From Stercorarius parasiticus (lineage: Eukaryota; Chordata; Aves; Charadriiformes; Stercorariidae), in the NCBI GenBank assembly GCA_013396915.1, contig VWZL01000349.1:60111-124110 (forward strand): 64,000 bases of DNA, in the 5' to 3' direction. Of the stretch, positions 1 to 11,091 are shown in pieces. Both the position numbers and the translations under genes were made by a program. Every line of letters starts with the position of its first letter. Positions within the stretch are counted from its first letter, which is position 1. The notes under the pieces were generated by a model. It did no database searches and had not been told where the DNA came from. It saw only the letters and a list, made by a program, of their open reading frames with translations.

Positions 1-348
<348 letters not shown>

Positions 349-1609
349 CAGCCGGCAGCAGCAGCACAGCACGGGGGCTGGAAAAGGGTCAGCCCCCCCC
401 AGCTCTTCCACCTTCAATGCCAGCGCTGCGGGGACCATCGTGGAAGCAGAGCTGTGGAAGCAGCAATACCTCTGGGCTTTTTTAGCTGGAAGCAGCCTCG
501 CCATCTCCACTGCCGTCCCAGGCAGCGCCAGCCTGGGCTAGGAAGGCTTTCTTCCCACGCCGCTCCAGTGCCTTGTGTCCTCCCACCCGTGGGAGCTGGG
601 GCAGGAGCCAGTGAGGAGGAGGAGGAGGTCTGCCCATAAGCACGACGTTCCTTCTGGGACTCAACACTGCGGCACCAAACTAACGGTTACACGGGAGGGG
701 TTTGTTACAGACCCCCCCCCGCGTCTTTCAGGGCTGACACCAGCACTGAGCAAGGCGTGAAGCAGCCTGCAGCCTGGAGGTGATGCTGCAGCCTGCGCAG
801 CCCCACGCAGCAGCAACGGGGACTCAGGGGACCGTGTGCTGGACCTGCCGCAGCCCCAGGGACTCGGGGAGCTGCATGCTGGACCTGCCGCAGCCCCAAC
901 TCACTCCTCCGGCTGTGGTTTACATCCTCCAGCTGAGAGCAGAGCCAGGCCCCAGGGCTGTGGCACGGCTCTGCACAGCGTGTTCCTGGCCATTTACCCA
1001 CTTGGCCTCTACACTACAGCCGCGTTCAGCCTCTCACCTCCCACTGCTGCTGGGCTCAAACTCATTTAAGACTCCACTTAACCCGAAGGTGCTTTTCACT
1101 ACAACTGCCTGGTGTCTGTGGCTGACACTCCCGGGCTAGGGGGGCTCCAGTGGCCCCAGCAGGCTGGAGGGCAGAGAAGCTCACGCCAGGGCAGAGGAAC
1201 GGTTGCGCTGTCTCAGAGCAATGCTGGCAGAGCAGAGCACCCATGGCTGAAGGGCAGGATGAGGACAGGAGGCTGCTGAGTCCCCATCTCTGGGTACTAT
1301 GCAGAGCCCTTTGTTGGCAGGGGATGCAACTTTCAACCCTTTTCCCTAACTACAGTTGATTTTAGTTAGCCCAAGCCAGGGCAGCCACCTCCTCCCTGCA
1401 GCCTCCCGTGCTCGCCTGGGGTCCCCCTGCTCCAGGGCAGGGACTGCACCAACATGGCTCCAGCAGCCCCCCTGCAGCCACCCGTGCCCAGAGACCTGGG
1501 GCCACTCTGTGCCTTTCATTCTGTCTAAAACCATCTGGAAGGGCCGAGGACCCAGTTCTTTTGGGTGTCGGATCTTGTCCCAGCCACAGCTGTATTCTGG
1601 AAAGGCTAA

Positions 1610-1615
1610 AATAAA
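1610..1615 (+). terminator. Proximal poly(A) signal AATAAA, TLCD3A
   Basis: Canonical AATAAA hexamer on the plus strand downstream of the TLCD3A stop. It could give a shorter transcript. Confidence 0.5.
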
Positions 1616-1843
1616 AGGGCCTCTTCCAACATGCAGCCGGTTGTTGCAGAAACACTACTGTCACTTTAACCATCGAGACCAGCTGAAGTTATAAACCGCT
1701 TGCAACCTGTTACAGATGTTTGTATCTCGCTGTTTTCATCACAAATAACGTGCCTTATGCAAGGACAAAAAAAAAAAAAGCCAACGAGGCATCTCAGTTT
1801 GCACTAACACTGCCCTATTTACTACTGCACCTATCAGGAGACC

Positions 1844-1849
1844 AATAAA
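1844..1849 (+). terminator. Distal poly(A) signal AATAAA, TLCD3A
   Basis: Canonical AATAAA followed by a T-rich stretch. It lies before the convergent GEMIN4 3' end and is the likely main end of the TLCD3A transcript. Confidence 0.7.
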
Positions 1850-1870
1850 GATTTCCTCTCTGAGTCACAC

Positions 1871-2300
1871 CACTGGATGTCTCTCCCACGTGCCGTTCAT
1901 TTCTGGGTGGAGGGTGTTAACACACGGGGTTATCGCTGCACCCCCACCTCCGGGCAGGAGCAACACACATATTTCCAAAGGCACCTGCCAGTCCTGAACT
2001 CACCCGACTCGCCTCCACGTGGTGAACCCAACAACCTGCCCAGGACTAGGAGAGGGCTGGCAGCAGGGAAGCGGGAGGGAAATGGTTTCCCTGATGCCGG
2101 AGGCTGCCGGGCTCTCTCTATAAATCCAGATGGCCAGCAGGCTAGCAGCCACAGGACCAGCAGCTGGGCTCTGAAGAGCTGTTTGCACAGCTATTCCTGC
2201 TGGAATATCAGAGTGTCTGTTCCTACCCATCTTTACACGGCCCCTTCACTGCTCAGACAGGCTGGAAGAAAACACAGCAGGGGAGAAATAAGTTCAAGAA
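1871..2300. other. Intergenic spacer between convergent TLCD3A and GEMIN4
   Basis: About 430 bp between the two predicted 3' ends. I see no gene, RNA or repeat in it. Confidence 0.6.
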
Positions 2301-2316
2301 AGAAAAACAGATAGGG

Positions 2317-2322
2317 TTTATT
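2317..2322 (-). terminator. Poly(A) signal AATAAA, GEMIN4 (minus strand)
   Basis: TTTATT on the plus strand reads AATAAA on the minus strand, about 80 nt after the GEMIN4 stop at 2400-2402. This gives GEMIN4 an unusually short 3'UTR. Confidence 0.8.
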
Positions 2323-2399
2323 ACAGATCTTACAGCTTTCCACGCAAGCGGTCCCCTGAGGCAGGGTCAGTGCTCTCCTCCATTGCCCTCTCCAGCTCC

Positions 2400-5300
2400 T
2401 CAAGCCGGCTCCCCGGCCGATTGGGCTCCCAGCTTGCTGAGCTTCTGCAGGAGGGTGCCACGCAGCGCCTCGTCACCGACATTGTCTGTGATGGACTCCA
2501 GGAAGTGCCTTTCGTTGGCTCTCCGCAGCGTGTTGCTGGGGGACGTATCGGCACTGCTGAACATCTCGTACTGTGACAGGATCTCCAAAGCTACCACCAC
2601 CAGCGGCTCGCCACACTCTTTGTTCGGCAGCATGGCGGCGACATGCAGCAGGTGGCAGAACATCTGGATGCAGATGAAGGACACCTCCTGCGCGGAGGTC
2701 CCATCCTCGGCAGGGCGCGAGGGGGGCCCTGCTGTGTTCTTGATAGAGCCCAGCAGGTCTGTCATGGTGCTGCAGTACAGCTGGACCACGTGGAGCCAAG
2801 CCTCTGCTGGCAGCCAGGTGGAACAGCTGGAGCTGCAGAGGAGCTGGAAGCCCCGCAGGAAGAGCACGGAGAACTGGAGGTAGCAGGCAAACGGCCGGAG
2901 GTTCAACAAGGGCATGTACTGCACATACTCCAGCGTGTACGGCACGTGCAAGATTTGCCTCTGCAGCAGATTTTCGACCACGTGCGTGAGCCTTTTCCAT
3001 TCGCTGTGGCTGCACCAAGGGAGGACCTGTATAAGGGCCACCAGGAACCCTTTGCTGAAGAGATTTACTTCTTCAGGGTTGTCCACGTTGACTGTGAGGA
3101 GTGTCAGCATTGTTTCCCTGAGCGCTGTGGACACGCAGCAGCACTCCATCCATGCCAAGAGCCCGCTGCCCGGTCCGTAAGCTGGCAAAGGCTGTGATGT
3201 CCACTCATCCTCAGGAAGCGTGCAGATCTCAAACAGAGTTGCTGGGACCTCGTTCTTGAAGTGGTCTCCATAAAGCTTCTTCAGCCGGAGACCAATGGTC
3301 CAATCCAGCAATGCCACCTTCCTGTGAAGCCAAGCCAGCGACTGGACCCACAGCTCAGGGGAGGGGGCAGTTTCTGGTCTTACCACCTCACAGAGTTGGC
3401 AGAGGATGTTCAGCAGCAGGTCTTTGGTCTCCAGCAAAGGGAAGAGCTGGTCCTTAGGCTGATGCCAGTACTTTGTGTAACCATCTAGAAGCTTGCAGAG
3501 GCTGAGGAGAAGCGGGAACGGGTGACAGGACTTGATCCAGTGCTCTTCTGAACAGGACTGTACCCCTAAAACCTTATTGAGGATCTGCAGGCTCAGCTCA
3601 ATTTGAACAGAGTCTGATTTCAAATAGGGAAGGACAAAGGCTTTGGTCACCTCTGCAGGTGACACAAGTGGGGCAGCTGAGCTTGGCTGCATGAGGAAGG
3701 CCAGGAACTCAAGGAACTGCTCCTCTTCCCTCACAGTGGAAAGCCTCCCCCATACTGCCTCCTCCAGACACCTCATGACCAGGCTGCATGGCCTGCCTGG
3801 ATCATTGTGGGTCTCCGGGAAGCTCAGCGCTGGGAAGGAGCAGAGGATTTGCGCTAGGAACTGGTGTGCTCCTAGGTTGACTACAGCAAGATTACAAACC
3901 TGCTTCACCGTGGCCTCAGGGTACAGCAGCATGAGCCTGGCCACAGAAGCCACAGCCCTGGTCAGGCCTTGATCAGACACGCTCTTCGTGATCTGATTGA
4001 AAGTCACATTCAGATCCTCCTGGAACCCCTCCATGACAACCTGCAAGTTCAGGCACAGACCTGGCCCGCCCCAGGACGCCAGGACACCCGAGATCACTTT
4101 GTTTTTGTCAGTTAACGAAAGCTCAGCATAACACTCCACGACGGCTTTGGTCACTTGCATCTGCAGCTCTCGGGCCTCCTTGTCTTGGCAGGACATAGCA
4201 AAGTTCACCAGTGTCTTCAACAATTTCAAAACTAGCTCCGGTTTCTGGAAGAGCACTTTGCTTTTCACAAGGCAGTCAACCCAGTCCTTTGAAAAGGCCC
4301 AGGTCTTTTCAGAAGCAAAAATGGAGCACATCTCCATGTGCCTGTCCAGCTTTTGCTCAATGATTGTCATGGCAACTGAAGACACAAGGCTGGCATCCAA
4401 ATCCTTGCCCTTCAGGCTGGCACTGATCTCCTTCAGAAAGCTTTCGTTGATCTGTGTCAGCTCTAACACTACACGTGTCTCATCCTCACCCAGGTCTCTA
4501 CTCTCCGAGAAGCAAACCAGGTTCTTCCCAAAAGTGGTAAGAGTGTCCAGGAGCCGGTATGTCTCATAGCAGAGCTCCTCAGAGCTGTTCAGGGTGCCCT
4601 GCAGCTCCTCTTCCCAGGCATGCAACAAGCTGCAGAGAAAGCCCAAGCCAACGAAGAGCTCTTCATGAGAGAGCTTGACCACAGACAAGAGGTTCAGGCT
4701 TCTCTCTGCTTCCTTCACCTTCTCATCCAGCCCCCTGTGGTGGAACTGGCTTTCAGTGTCCCTGGTCCAGAGGCTGACCACAGAGCTGATCCTGTCCAAG
4801 TACTCTGTGACAGGCAGGGAGCTGCCCTCTGGCTCTAGCTCAGTGAACACGGACAGCAGCTCCACCAGGTTGGACAAGGCATAGCACTTCATGCGGGGCT
4901 GGTTGATGCTCCGGTAGGTTTGCTTTAACCCCTCTATCAGGACCATGAGCAGGCTGGTGGCAGCAGGGGTGTCATTCAGAGAGCCAGGGTCACCCTTGAA
5001 CCTCTTTGGGGGCTGGAGACCATCATCCAGAGAGGTCTCGCACCTCTGCTGACGTATGAGAGTGCTGAACGTAGAGACTGTTGAGTCTTCCTGTCCGTCT
5101 TTGTGTTTCATCACCTCCCACCATACGTCCAAGAAGAATCCGATGTCTGATGGGGACGTCTCACTGGCAATGTACTCCACCAAGTGCTCCAGCTCGCTCC
5201 GGCACACATCCCGGGGCAGCGCCAGCAGCAGTTGAACAAAGAGCCGGGGCGCACCGAGGGCTTTGACCAGCTCGAAGAGGACGGTGTGGTTAAGGTCGGG

Positions 5301-5482
5301 GATCATCCTGCCCACGGAGAAGAAGTCATCCTGCTCCCATCCCTGGTCCACAGAGGCGGCCGGTGGGGCCGGCAGTAGCACTTTAGCCCAGACGATGGCC
5401 ACGGCCTCCTTCTTCCAGAGGCTGTGCTGCAGCGGCGACGGGCAGCGGGCCCCGATCTCTCCCAGGGCCCACCGGGCTCCAT
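2400..5482 (-). CDS. GEMIN4: GEMIN4, SMN-complex subunit (gem-associated protein 4), N-terminus uncertain
   Basis: A single long minus-strand frame (stop TGA at 2402-2400) encodes about 1,025 residues of a leucine-rich helical protein. Blocks recognisable from vertebrate GEMIN4 occur in order: LWKKEAVAIVWAKV, NHTVLFELVKALGA, FFLDVWWEVMKHK, RHMEMCSIFASEKTWAFS, VPATLFEICTLPEDEWTSQ, GLLAWMECCCVS and LFSKGFLVALIQVLPWC. Human GEMIN4 is about 1,058 aa and, as here, almost entirely one exon. The protein belongs to the SMN complex, which assembles Sm cores on snRNAs in the cytoplasm and concentrates in nuclear gems. The start is a problem. The frame is open back to a stop at 5603-5601 but has no ATG. 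The only well-placed ATG (5482-5480, in a GCCGCCGCCATGG context) is in another frame. It would begin MEPG, resembling the human MDLG start, while the homologous frame resumes near RWALGEI. Roughly 40 expected residues are missing, so a collapsed assembly segment or an undetected first exon is likely. Confidence 0.95.
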
Positions 5483-5518
5483 GGCGGCGGCGTGGCCGAC
5501 ACGCGCCTTGGCGCGCTC

Positions 5519-5526
5519 TGACGTCA
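5519..5526. promoter_or_regulatory. CRE palindrome TGACGTCA (CREB/ATF-type site)
   Basis: A perfect 8-bp CRE about 37 bp upstream of the candidate GEMIN4 ATG. The same octamer occurs in the GLOD4/MRM3 promoter. Confidence 0.7.
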
Positions 5527-5546
5527 GCGCGGGCAGCCCCGCCCCG

Positions 5547-5562
5547 CAGCGCCCCCTGGCGG
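5547..5562 (-). promoter_or_regulatory. CTCF-like core motif
   Basis: The minus strand reads CCGCCAGGGGGCGCTG, which matches the CTCF core consensus (CCA-S-YAG-RKGGCRS) at all but one position. It sits about 20 bp from the CRE on its upstream side. Occupancy is inferred. Confidence 0.5.
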
Positions 5563-5603
5563 CCCGGCGGTGGCGCCGCCTGCCCCGGCCCTTCCCGTGA
5601 TTA

Positions 5604-6150
5604 ATATTTGCGTAGGAAAATCGAGAACCTGATTAAAAAGGGGGAGGAACTTCGGTGCAGCGCGATGCCGGGCAGCTGGAAAAAAGGGACTCAAACAGTC
5701 CTCCCGAATCGCTTTTATTCATTTAAGGGCGACACTGGCAAGCAGCAGTGCCGGTTTCAGGGGTGCAGCTTAGGCGTGACATTTCTAATTTGATTGGTAC
5801 GCGACTGAAAATCAACACGGAACTGGAATACACAAGCCTCAAGCAACAAAATCACAGAGAGGCGTTTTCCTGTTTGAACTCAAAATATTCACTGCAAGCC
5901 CTGACGTGCCTCGGCAACTGCTAATGCTGCTGATTCTGCCTGCTTTTCTCTGTGATGCTTATTTAAGGTTTTCATCAAGAACGATTACAAACCAGGCAGC
6001 ATGCCTGACGTGGACAATGCTAGTAATTACTCCCTGCATTCCCAGCCCTTATCCCACTAACAAAAGCAGAGCGACTTCATTCCAACAGAATAAACCGTAA
6101 ACTGTTACTTCCAAAGGAAATTTCTCATCAAAAGGTAACTGCAAAACCAG
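5604..6150. other. Spacer between GLOD4 3' end and GEMIN4 promoter
   Basis: In mammals the acyl-CoA-binding gene DBIL5 lies between GEMIN4 and GLOD4. I see no acyl-CoA-binding reading frame here on either strand. A minus-strand AATAAA at 5719-5714 could serve as a distal poly(A) signal for GLOD4. Nothing else is recognisable. Confidence 0.55.
5714..5719 (-). terminator. Possible distal poly(A) signal, GLOD4
   Basis: TTTATT on plus reads AATAAA on minus. It is about 440 bp beyond the first candidate, so it would be an alternative longer 3' end. Confidence 0.35.
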
Positions 6151-6156
6151 AATAGA

Positions 6157-6162
6157 TTTATT
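6157..6162 (-). terminator. Poly(A) signal AATAAA, GLOD4 (minus strand)
   Basis: TTTATT on plus reads AATAAA on minus. It is the first such signal after the GLOD4 stop, about 775 nt downstream. Confidence 0.65.
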
Positions 6163-6936
6163 TCAAATAGCCTCCCAGCACCTCGGGGACAGCACAGCTG
6201 CTACACGCCCTGAAGCACAGCTCGGCTCCCGCCTGGAATGTGGAAGGCTCTGTATGCTGCCGTCAGGAGACGGACACACAGGAGCGTGGCATGGGGTGGA
6301 AACCACTGTATCAATGACGTGGCCGCAGTGAGAAATGTGCCATGGGCTTCTCAAACAAACACTTCACCTCAAAAGCTGGAAAAACATCTTGGAATGAAAA
6401 TAGGGTTCGTTCCAGACCAGGATATTCACGTGCTTTAGCAAGATAATTGTCCTCTTCCCAATAAACAGGCACGCACTGCGATAGCTGAACTCCGATACTT
6501 TGTCACAGAAGTGGAGTAGCTGTGATACTCACAGCCGCAGCTACCTCAAAATCTCTTCTCCAAGCTGTGAATCCAGGATGGCTAAAGTTGATTAGTTACA
6601 GAATTGGATATTCTAATAAATCTAACAACTTCTTTTTCAAGTATAACAACAACAGAGAAATGTAAGTTTTTCCTCTTAACTGATGGCCCCTGTTTTTGAA
6701 GGCATGAGCTCAGCCTGCTCCTTACTGCACAGCCTGATGTTTTTTGAAGAACATGCCATTTGCTTGAAAGGGGAGAGTCGCAGTAAGAGACATAAGCTTA
6801 AATCAAACAAACCGACCAGCATGGGACATTACGGCACCCTCTCACTGGAAGGGGCAATGCAACACGTTACATAGGATTGGCATTTCGCTCAGATGAGAAC
6901 CGAGGCACGAACGAGACGTCAAGTCCTTTTCTCCAG
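6163..6936 (-). other. GLOD4: GLOD4 3'UTR (predicted)
   Basis: Non-coding stretch between the GLOD4 TAG stop and the first minus-strand AATAAA. I see no independent gene in it. Confidence 0.6.
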
Positions 6937-7002
6937 CTAAGCAGAAACCTTCTTCATTTTTCGCTCAGCAAACCATTGGTCACTGTTGTCCGCCGCCATG
7001 GC
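6937..7002 (-). CDS. GLOD4: GLOD4 exon 9 (terminal, 21 codons + stop)
   Basis: Encodes [14 protein letters not shown] through KKVSA, then TAG at 6939-6937. Acceptor CAG ends at 7003. Confidence 0.95.
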   Translation of the reverse strand, partial: AMAADNSDQWFAERKMKKVSA

Positions 7003-10000
7003 CTGCACAAAGAGAAGCATTACCGTGTCACTAGACGCCTGGCTGCTCACACTCACCAGCCTCTCCCACAAACCCAGATGGATCACAAGGACACTTTCTA
7101 ATTTGGAGGAAAGCTATTCTGACAGGTAAATTATTCTTTGTGTACTAGTAAGGAATACAGACACTGAAAACCAATGTTCTCCGCTGCAGCAAATAAAGAG
7201 ATGATCTTTACAATACAAGAGCAAAACAGGATAGTTTAAACGCAGCCTTCCCACAGAGCTCACGCTCCACACCAGAGCCCCTCTGCCTCGGGAGGATGCC
7301 CAGCTGCACTGATGTTACTGCAGCTCACAAATCATCTTCTGTAGCAACTTGCACCAAATCGTTGTTGACGTGTCCAGCAAGACACACACCACCACCCGGC
7401 TGCCCAGAGAGCGAGGCCAGAAAACTCTAGGCAGGACACCAAGTGAACTTTAAAAATGGATTTGATTTTCCTAGCAAGAAAGCAACCTGAGCTAAGAGAC
7501 TACAGGACTTGCTTCTCAGAAAAACTCCACATGAAACAACAATTAGATTATATGGGTGTCTATAATCAGGAAGAAAACGAATGTGCACACAGCATCACTT
7601 ACATCATCTAACAATTTGTCACCATTAGGGTCCACCTTGGACAGATCTCTGAATGCTTCATCTCCCACAAAACAGATTTCATGGCCATCCTAAACCAAGT
7701 TTAACAGCAGGCAAGTTAGATAAATGGCAGAGAGAAATTTAAATCAAACTGAATCACTATTTCCAATACTACTTACAGGATCAGCCAAAATAATCACTTG
7801 CACTGTGGCTTTGCCAGGTGTGTCCAAGCTAACCAGAGGTGTTAAAATTTTCTGATTCTCCTTTTTCATCAGTGCTTCGATGTTTGGCAACTTAAAAGGA
7901 AAACAAAAAACCAACCCCAGTCAGATGAAGATCAGACGCATTGAGGTCATTCTCATTTACAGTTCCCTGTTACCCACAACTCCACTGCATTCCCACTGCG
8001 AGAAATATGAACGAAGTACATGCTCAGTATTATTTTGTTCACATCTGAGATATTTCGCTAATACTAGAAATTAACCTCCCACTAGTCAGCTCTCAGTAAT
8101 GAAAGGGGTAGGGGAAATGTCATCATCACCTCTTCCTTCGCGCAGGAGAAGGCAATCCGCCCAAATGCTGTCCCATGATCCACTGCTCCTCCAACAGTCT
8201 TCAACTCCAACTTACACTGAAAGAGGAAAAAAGCAAGCCTGATTTGCAAGGACACTGTTCTCAGTGCTACATTCACTCTAGCTTTTCACTGATGTGGACA
8301 ATTTCATAATCACTCATACATGTATTTCCCAACAAGCCAGAGTTACCAGCGCAAACCACAGCTTTTTTTAAAAAATGCAGGTAAGCATACACAAGCTTGA
8401 ATTTAAATGCCCAGAATTAAGTCCACAGTTGCTTTAATTAAGAGCTTTTTTTCCCCTTTAAGATTTTGTTCTCACGAAATTAGAGGTTTCTATGATGAAA
8501 TGCAACTCTTAAAGATCAGAGCTGGAAAGTTTTCTAAGGACTAACCTGGTTATCCGCATAGCCTAGCAATGCCCTTTGCTTTTTCTCATCCTTCTCATAT
8601 ATTTTCATCCCGAGCAAATCAGACCAGTAGTTAACAGACTTCTGCAGATCGGAGACACCCAAGGTTACCTTTAGCACAGGATCTGTAACATTGCAATAAT
8701 TTGAAATTAGTTTACAAATAGATTACAGTTTTAAATGCACAGTTTTACATTCTTGAGAAGTAACAAAGAAATAACAAAAACATGCTCTGTTTCATAAAAC
8801 ACCACTGAGACAAATGCACAGCCCATTCTAATACCCCAGTTGTAAATCCCTCTTGAACACCAGTAGGAGCGAGTGTGTATGTTTCACCTTGCTTGAGCTG
8901 TTCCTTGTCTTCCAAGTAAAACTTGTATCCCCCCGGGGCTTCAGTTTCAAAAAGACCAGCTGTGACTTCTTTGAGGGGCCACCCCATCTTCTTAGCATTG
9001 CTCACAGCCTGGCTGGACACAAGTGTTATGCCCTAGTGAGAAGGGAACAGGCAGACACAAAATTCATAGAGTGGATGCTGCCTAAGTCCTACCTTTGAAT
9101 AGTCTGCCTCTACAAATGACTAGAAACAAACCGGATTACTTTTTATAACAGATGGACCATACAACCTCCTGAGAACTGGGTATCTTGCTCCTACGAAATA
9201 AGCGAAATCTTACTGCACATCCCACATATATTTGGAATGCATTCATCTACCCTTGTTTCACACCAAAGGGAAATGGAAAGCAAAAGAATTTAAAACTCTG
9301 ATTTGACACATTGTACAGAAGTGGAAAACTGATTTCCTCACTCTTCTACCAGGTTAGGTAGACATCTGTGGCTCCAAGCAGCTGTTCCTTGAGTCCCCAC
9401 AAACTGGGGAAAGAATGAGCAAAGACATTACACCGTATTCATAGAAGAAAGAAGAGATCTTCACTGGTTGTCAGCTAGTAAATAACAAAGAAATAAACAG
9501 TAACAAACAAAAGAGTGTTTTCCTACAGCGAGATCTTTCTTAGCTAACCATTCCACATCGGATCAGCCAGCAAATACCAGCTCTCCTACACATACAGCAA
9601 ATGAGTTGGAAGACGCTCAAGGAAGTACTTTCCTGGATCCTAAGCGAGCAGAAAGCTGCTCTACCTTCTGCTCTTCCAACTTGGAGACAACTACAAAAGC
9701 AAGAATAAAAAGTATTTAAGGGGCTAAACAGCATTTAAAAAACAACTGGTATAACCTATATGCCGAACACACTCCTAATCATAAAAATAAAAAAGCTTAT
9801 CTTAAGAAGAAAGATTTTGCCGCTAAGTGTGGTACTTACCAGAAAGTCATTGCCCAGGCGATATTCTCCAATACCATAATTGTAAGTCAATTCTGCAACA
9901 AAGTGATCGTCTTCCGGCCCATAGCCCACCATTGTTTTGCTCCATTTTCCATCATAAGGGCTAGAATATCCATATTTTATTGTAATGAGTATTAGAAATA

Positions 10001-11091
10001 AACATCAAGATCTGCAACTATTAAGTGTTCCAAGGAAGAAATGCATCTCTCGAGTAAACAAATGGCACAGGTAATCCAGTAATCTCCCATCAAGTAGGAG
10101 CCGATACCTGTGAAGGGTTATCATGGCAGCTTAGCACATAGGCACCTCCCTCGCCCCGTCAATAGTTTTTTGCCCTTGGGCTACCATCCACAACCGTGAG
10201 ATAAAAAAAATTCCACCTCTTTCTTAACAGCTCAGATTTAAAGTTCATTAGCTGCTCATTAGCTGTAATTATATGAGCACTTCCTTATTGCAAAGTAGGA
10301 AAAGTTAGGCACCAGATTGTAAGGTTTGTGAAAAAAGACAAAAGCCTTTGTGACTACCAGGGGGGATTTTTTAACTCAAAACCCTACATAGCCCCATGCC
10401 TATAAAAACACAATTTAGTTGAATGTAATTCCTGGAAAGCTTAGAAATAATTTTATAAAGTTCAGTATCAGTCTATAGAGAAACACAGCAACACTTGCGT
10501 TTCAATGTAAACATCTTACCTACACAAAAAGGGGAACTGTTGATTCCGAGGGAAGCACTTAAAAAAAACCAAACCAAACCGCTCCCTATTTTACCTATAA
10601 AATAAGGAGATGTGCCTGGTCGTGACCGGCAGGTGTTTTACGAGAAACAACGGCCTGGGGAGGGCAGCCAGGCCCTACTCACCCGTTGCAGCTGGCTTTG
10701 CAGCCCTCCTCGAACTCCTCGTGCCTCAGCACCTGACGGCGGAGAGCCAAGAAGGAGGTCAGCACAGAGAAGACGCCATCCCCATTCCCCTTCCCCTCAG
10801 CAGACCCTGCCAGGCCTAACGCGGCGCCGGCCGTCCCGGGCGGGGGGGGGTGAAAGCCGGACAAGGCGGCCCAGCGGACACAGAGGAGGGGAGAAGCCCC
10901 CGTCCTCCGGCGGGGCCAGGCCAAGGGAGCCCCGGGGCGACTTCAGCTGCGGTAGGCGCCCACCGTCCCGCCCTTCTCCTCAGGCCCCACCGCGCGCTCA
11001 CCCTCATGCCCAGCAGCTCGCGGTAGAAGCACGCGCTCCGCCCGCGGTCGCCCACTTTGAAGACGAAGTGCAGCGCGCGGCGGGCCGCCAT
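6937..11091 (-). CDS. GLOD4: GLOD4, glyoxalase domain-containing protein 4 (complete, 9 coding exons)
   Basis: Nine minus-strand exons join with GT-AG boundaries and matching phases: 11091-11002, 10732-10683, 9960-9840, 9032-8888, 8682-8546, 8216-8130, 7890-7777, 7689-7603, 7002-6937. The total is 897 nt, giving 298 residues plus TAG, the usual length for one human isoform. The product starts [16 protein letters not shown] and carries two vicinal-oxygen-chelate (glyoxalase/bleomycin-resistance) modules. The first spans residues about 4-130, including [14 protein letters not shown] and [14 protein letters not shown]; the second spans about 137-270, including [20 protein letters not shown] and [18 protein letters not shown]. 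The family fold binds metals, but GLOD4's substrate is not firmly established. The start ATG at 11091-11089 faces the MRM3 ATG across 79 bp. The introns (7003-7602, 7690-7776, 7891-8129, 8217-8545, 8683-8887, 9033-9839, 9961-10682, 10733-11001) hold nothing else that I recognise. No frame break is present. Confidence 0.97.
7603..7689 (-). CDS. GLOD4: GLOD4 exon 8 (29 codons)
   Basis: Phase 0/0 exon from [13 protein letters not shown] to GDKLLDD. Acceptor TAG ends at 7690; donor GTAAGT starts at 7602. It is separated from exon 7 by an 87-bp intron. Confidence 0.95.
7777..7890 (-). CDS. GLOD4: GLOD4 exon 7 (38 codons)
   Basis: Phase 0/0 exon from [14 protein letters not shown] to QVIILADP. Acceptor AAG ends at 7891; donor GTAAGT starts at 7776. 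Confidence 0.95.
8130..8216 (-). CDS. GLOD4: GLOD4 exon 6 (29 codons)
   Basis: Phase 0/0 exon from [10 protein letters not shown] to FSCAKEE. Acceptor CAG at 8219-8217; donor GTGATG starts at 8129. Confidence 0.95.
8546..8682 (-). CDS. GLOD4: GLOD4 exon 5 (137 nt)
   Basis: Completes an aspartate codon, then [15 protein letters not shown] to LLGYADNQ. Acceptor CAG at 8685-8683; donor GTTAGT starts at 8545. Confidence 0.95.
8888..9032 (-). CDS. GLOD4: GLOD4 exon 4 (145 nt)
   Basis: Encodes [15 protein letters not shown] through [18 protein letters not shown] plus one base. Acceptor TAG ends at 9033; donor GTGAAA starts at 8887. Confidence 0.95.
9840..9960 (-). CDS. GLOD4: GLOD4 exon 3 (121 nt)
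   Basis: One base completes the glycine codon, then 40 codons run from [14 protein letters not shown] to GNDFL. Acceptor TAG ends at 9961; donor GTAAGT starts at 9839. Confidence 0.96.
10683..10732 (-). CDS. GLOD4: GLOD4 exon 2 (50 nt)
   Basis: Encodes [16 protein letters not shown] plus two bases of a glycine codon. Acceptor CAG at 10735-10733 and donor GTGAGT at 10682-10677. Confidence 0.96.
11002..11091 (-). CDS. GLOD4: GLOD4 exon 1 (30 codons)
   Basis: ATG at 11091-11089 through LLGMR, phase 0, followed by donor GTGAGC (plus 11001-10996). Confidence 0.96.

Larger units (their letters stand above)
349..1870 (+). other. TLCD3A: TLCD3A 3'UTR (predicted)
   Basis: This non-coding stretch follows the TLCD3A stop and runs to just past the second of two AATAAA signals (1610-1615 and 1844-1849). 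It includes a short A-run near 1769-1781. The open frames here have no recognisable homology and GC-rich composition, so I treat them as chance. The 3' end position is inferred from the signals only. Confidence 0.65.
5483..5600 (-). promoter_or_regulatory. GEMIN4 promoter / CpG island
   Basis: A GC- and CpG-rich block directly upstream of the predicted GEMIN4 start. It contains a perfect palindromic CRE (5519-5526) and a CTCF-like core (5547-5562). There is no TATA box, so it looks like a housekeeping CpG promoter. The boundaries are approximate. Confidence 0.65.

Noticed and set aside
2473..3197. Alternative-frame open frames of about 180 codons inside GEMIN4
   Set aside because: Shadows of the GEMIN4 coding frame, without independent homology.
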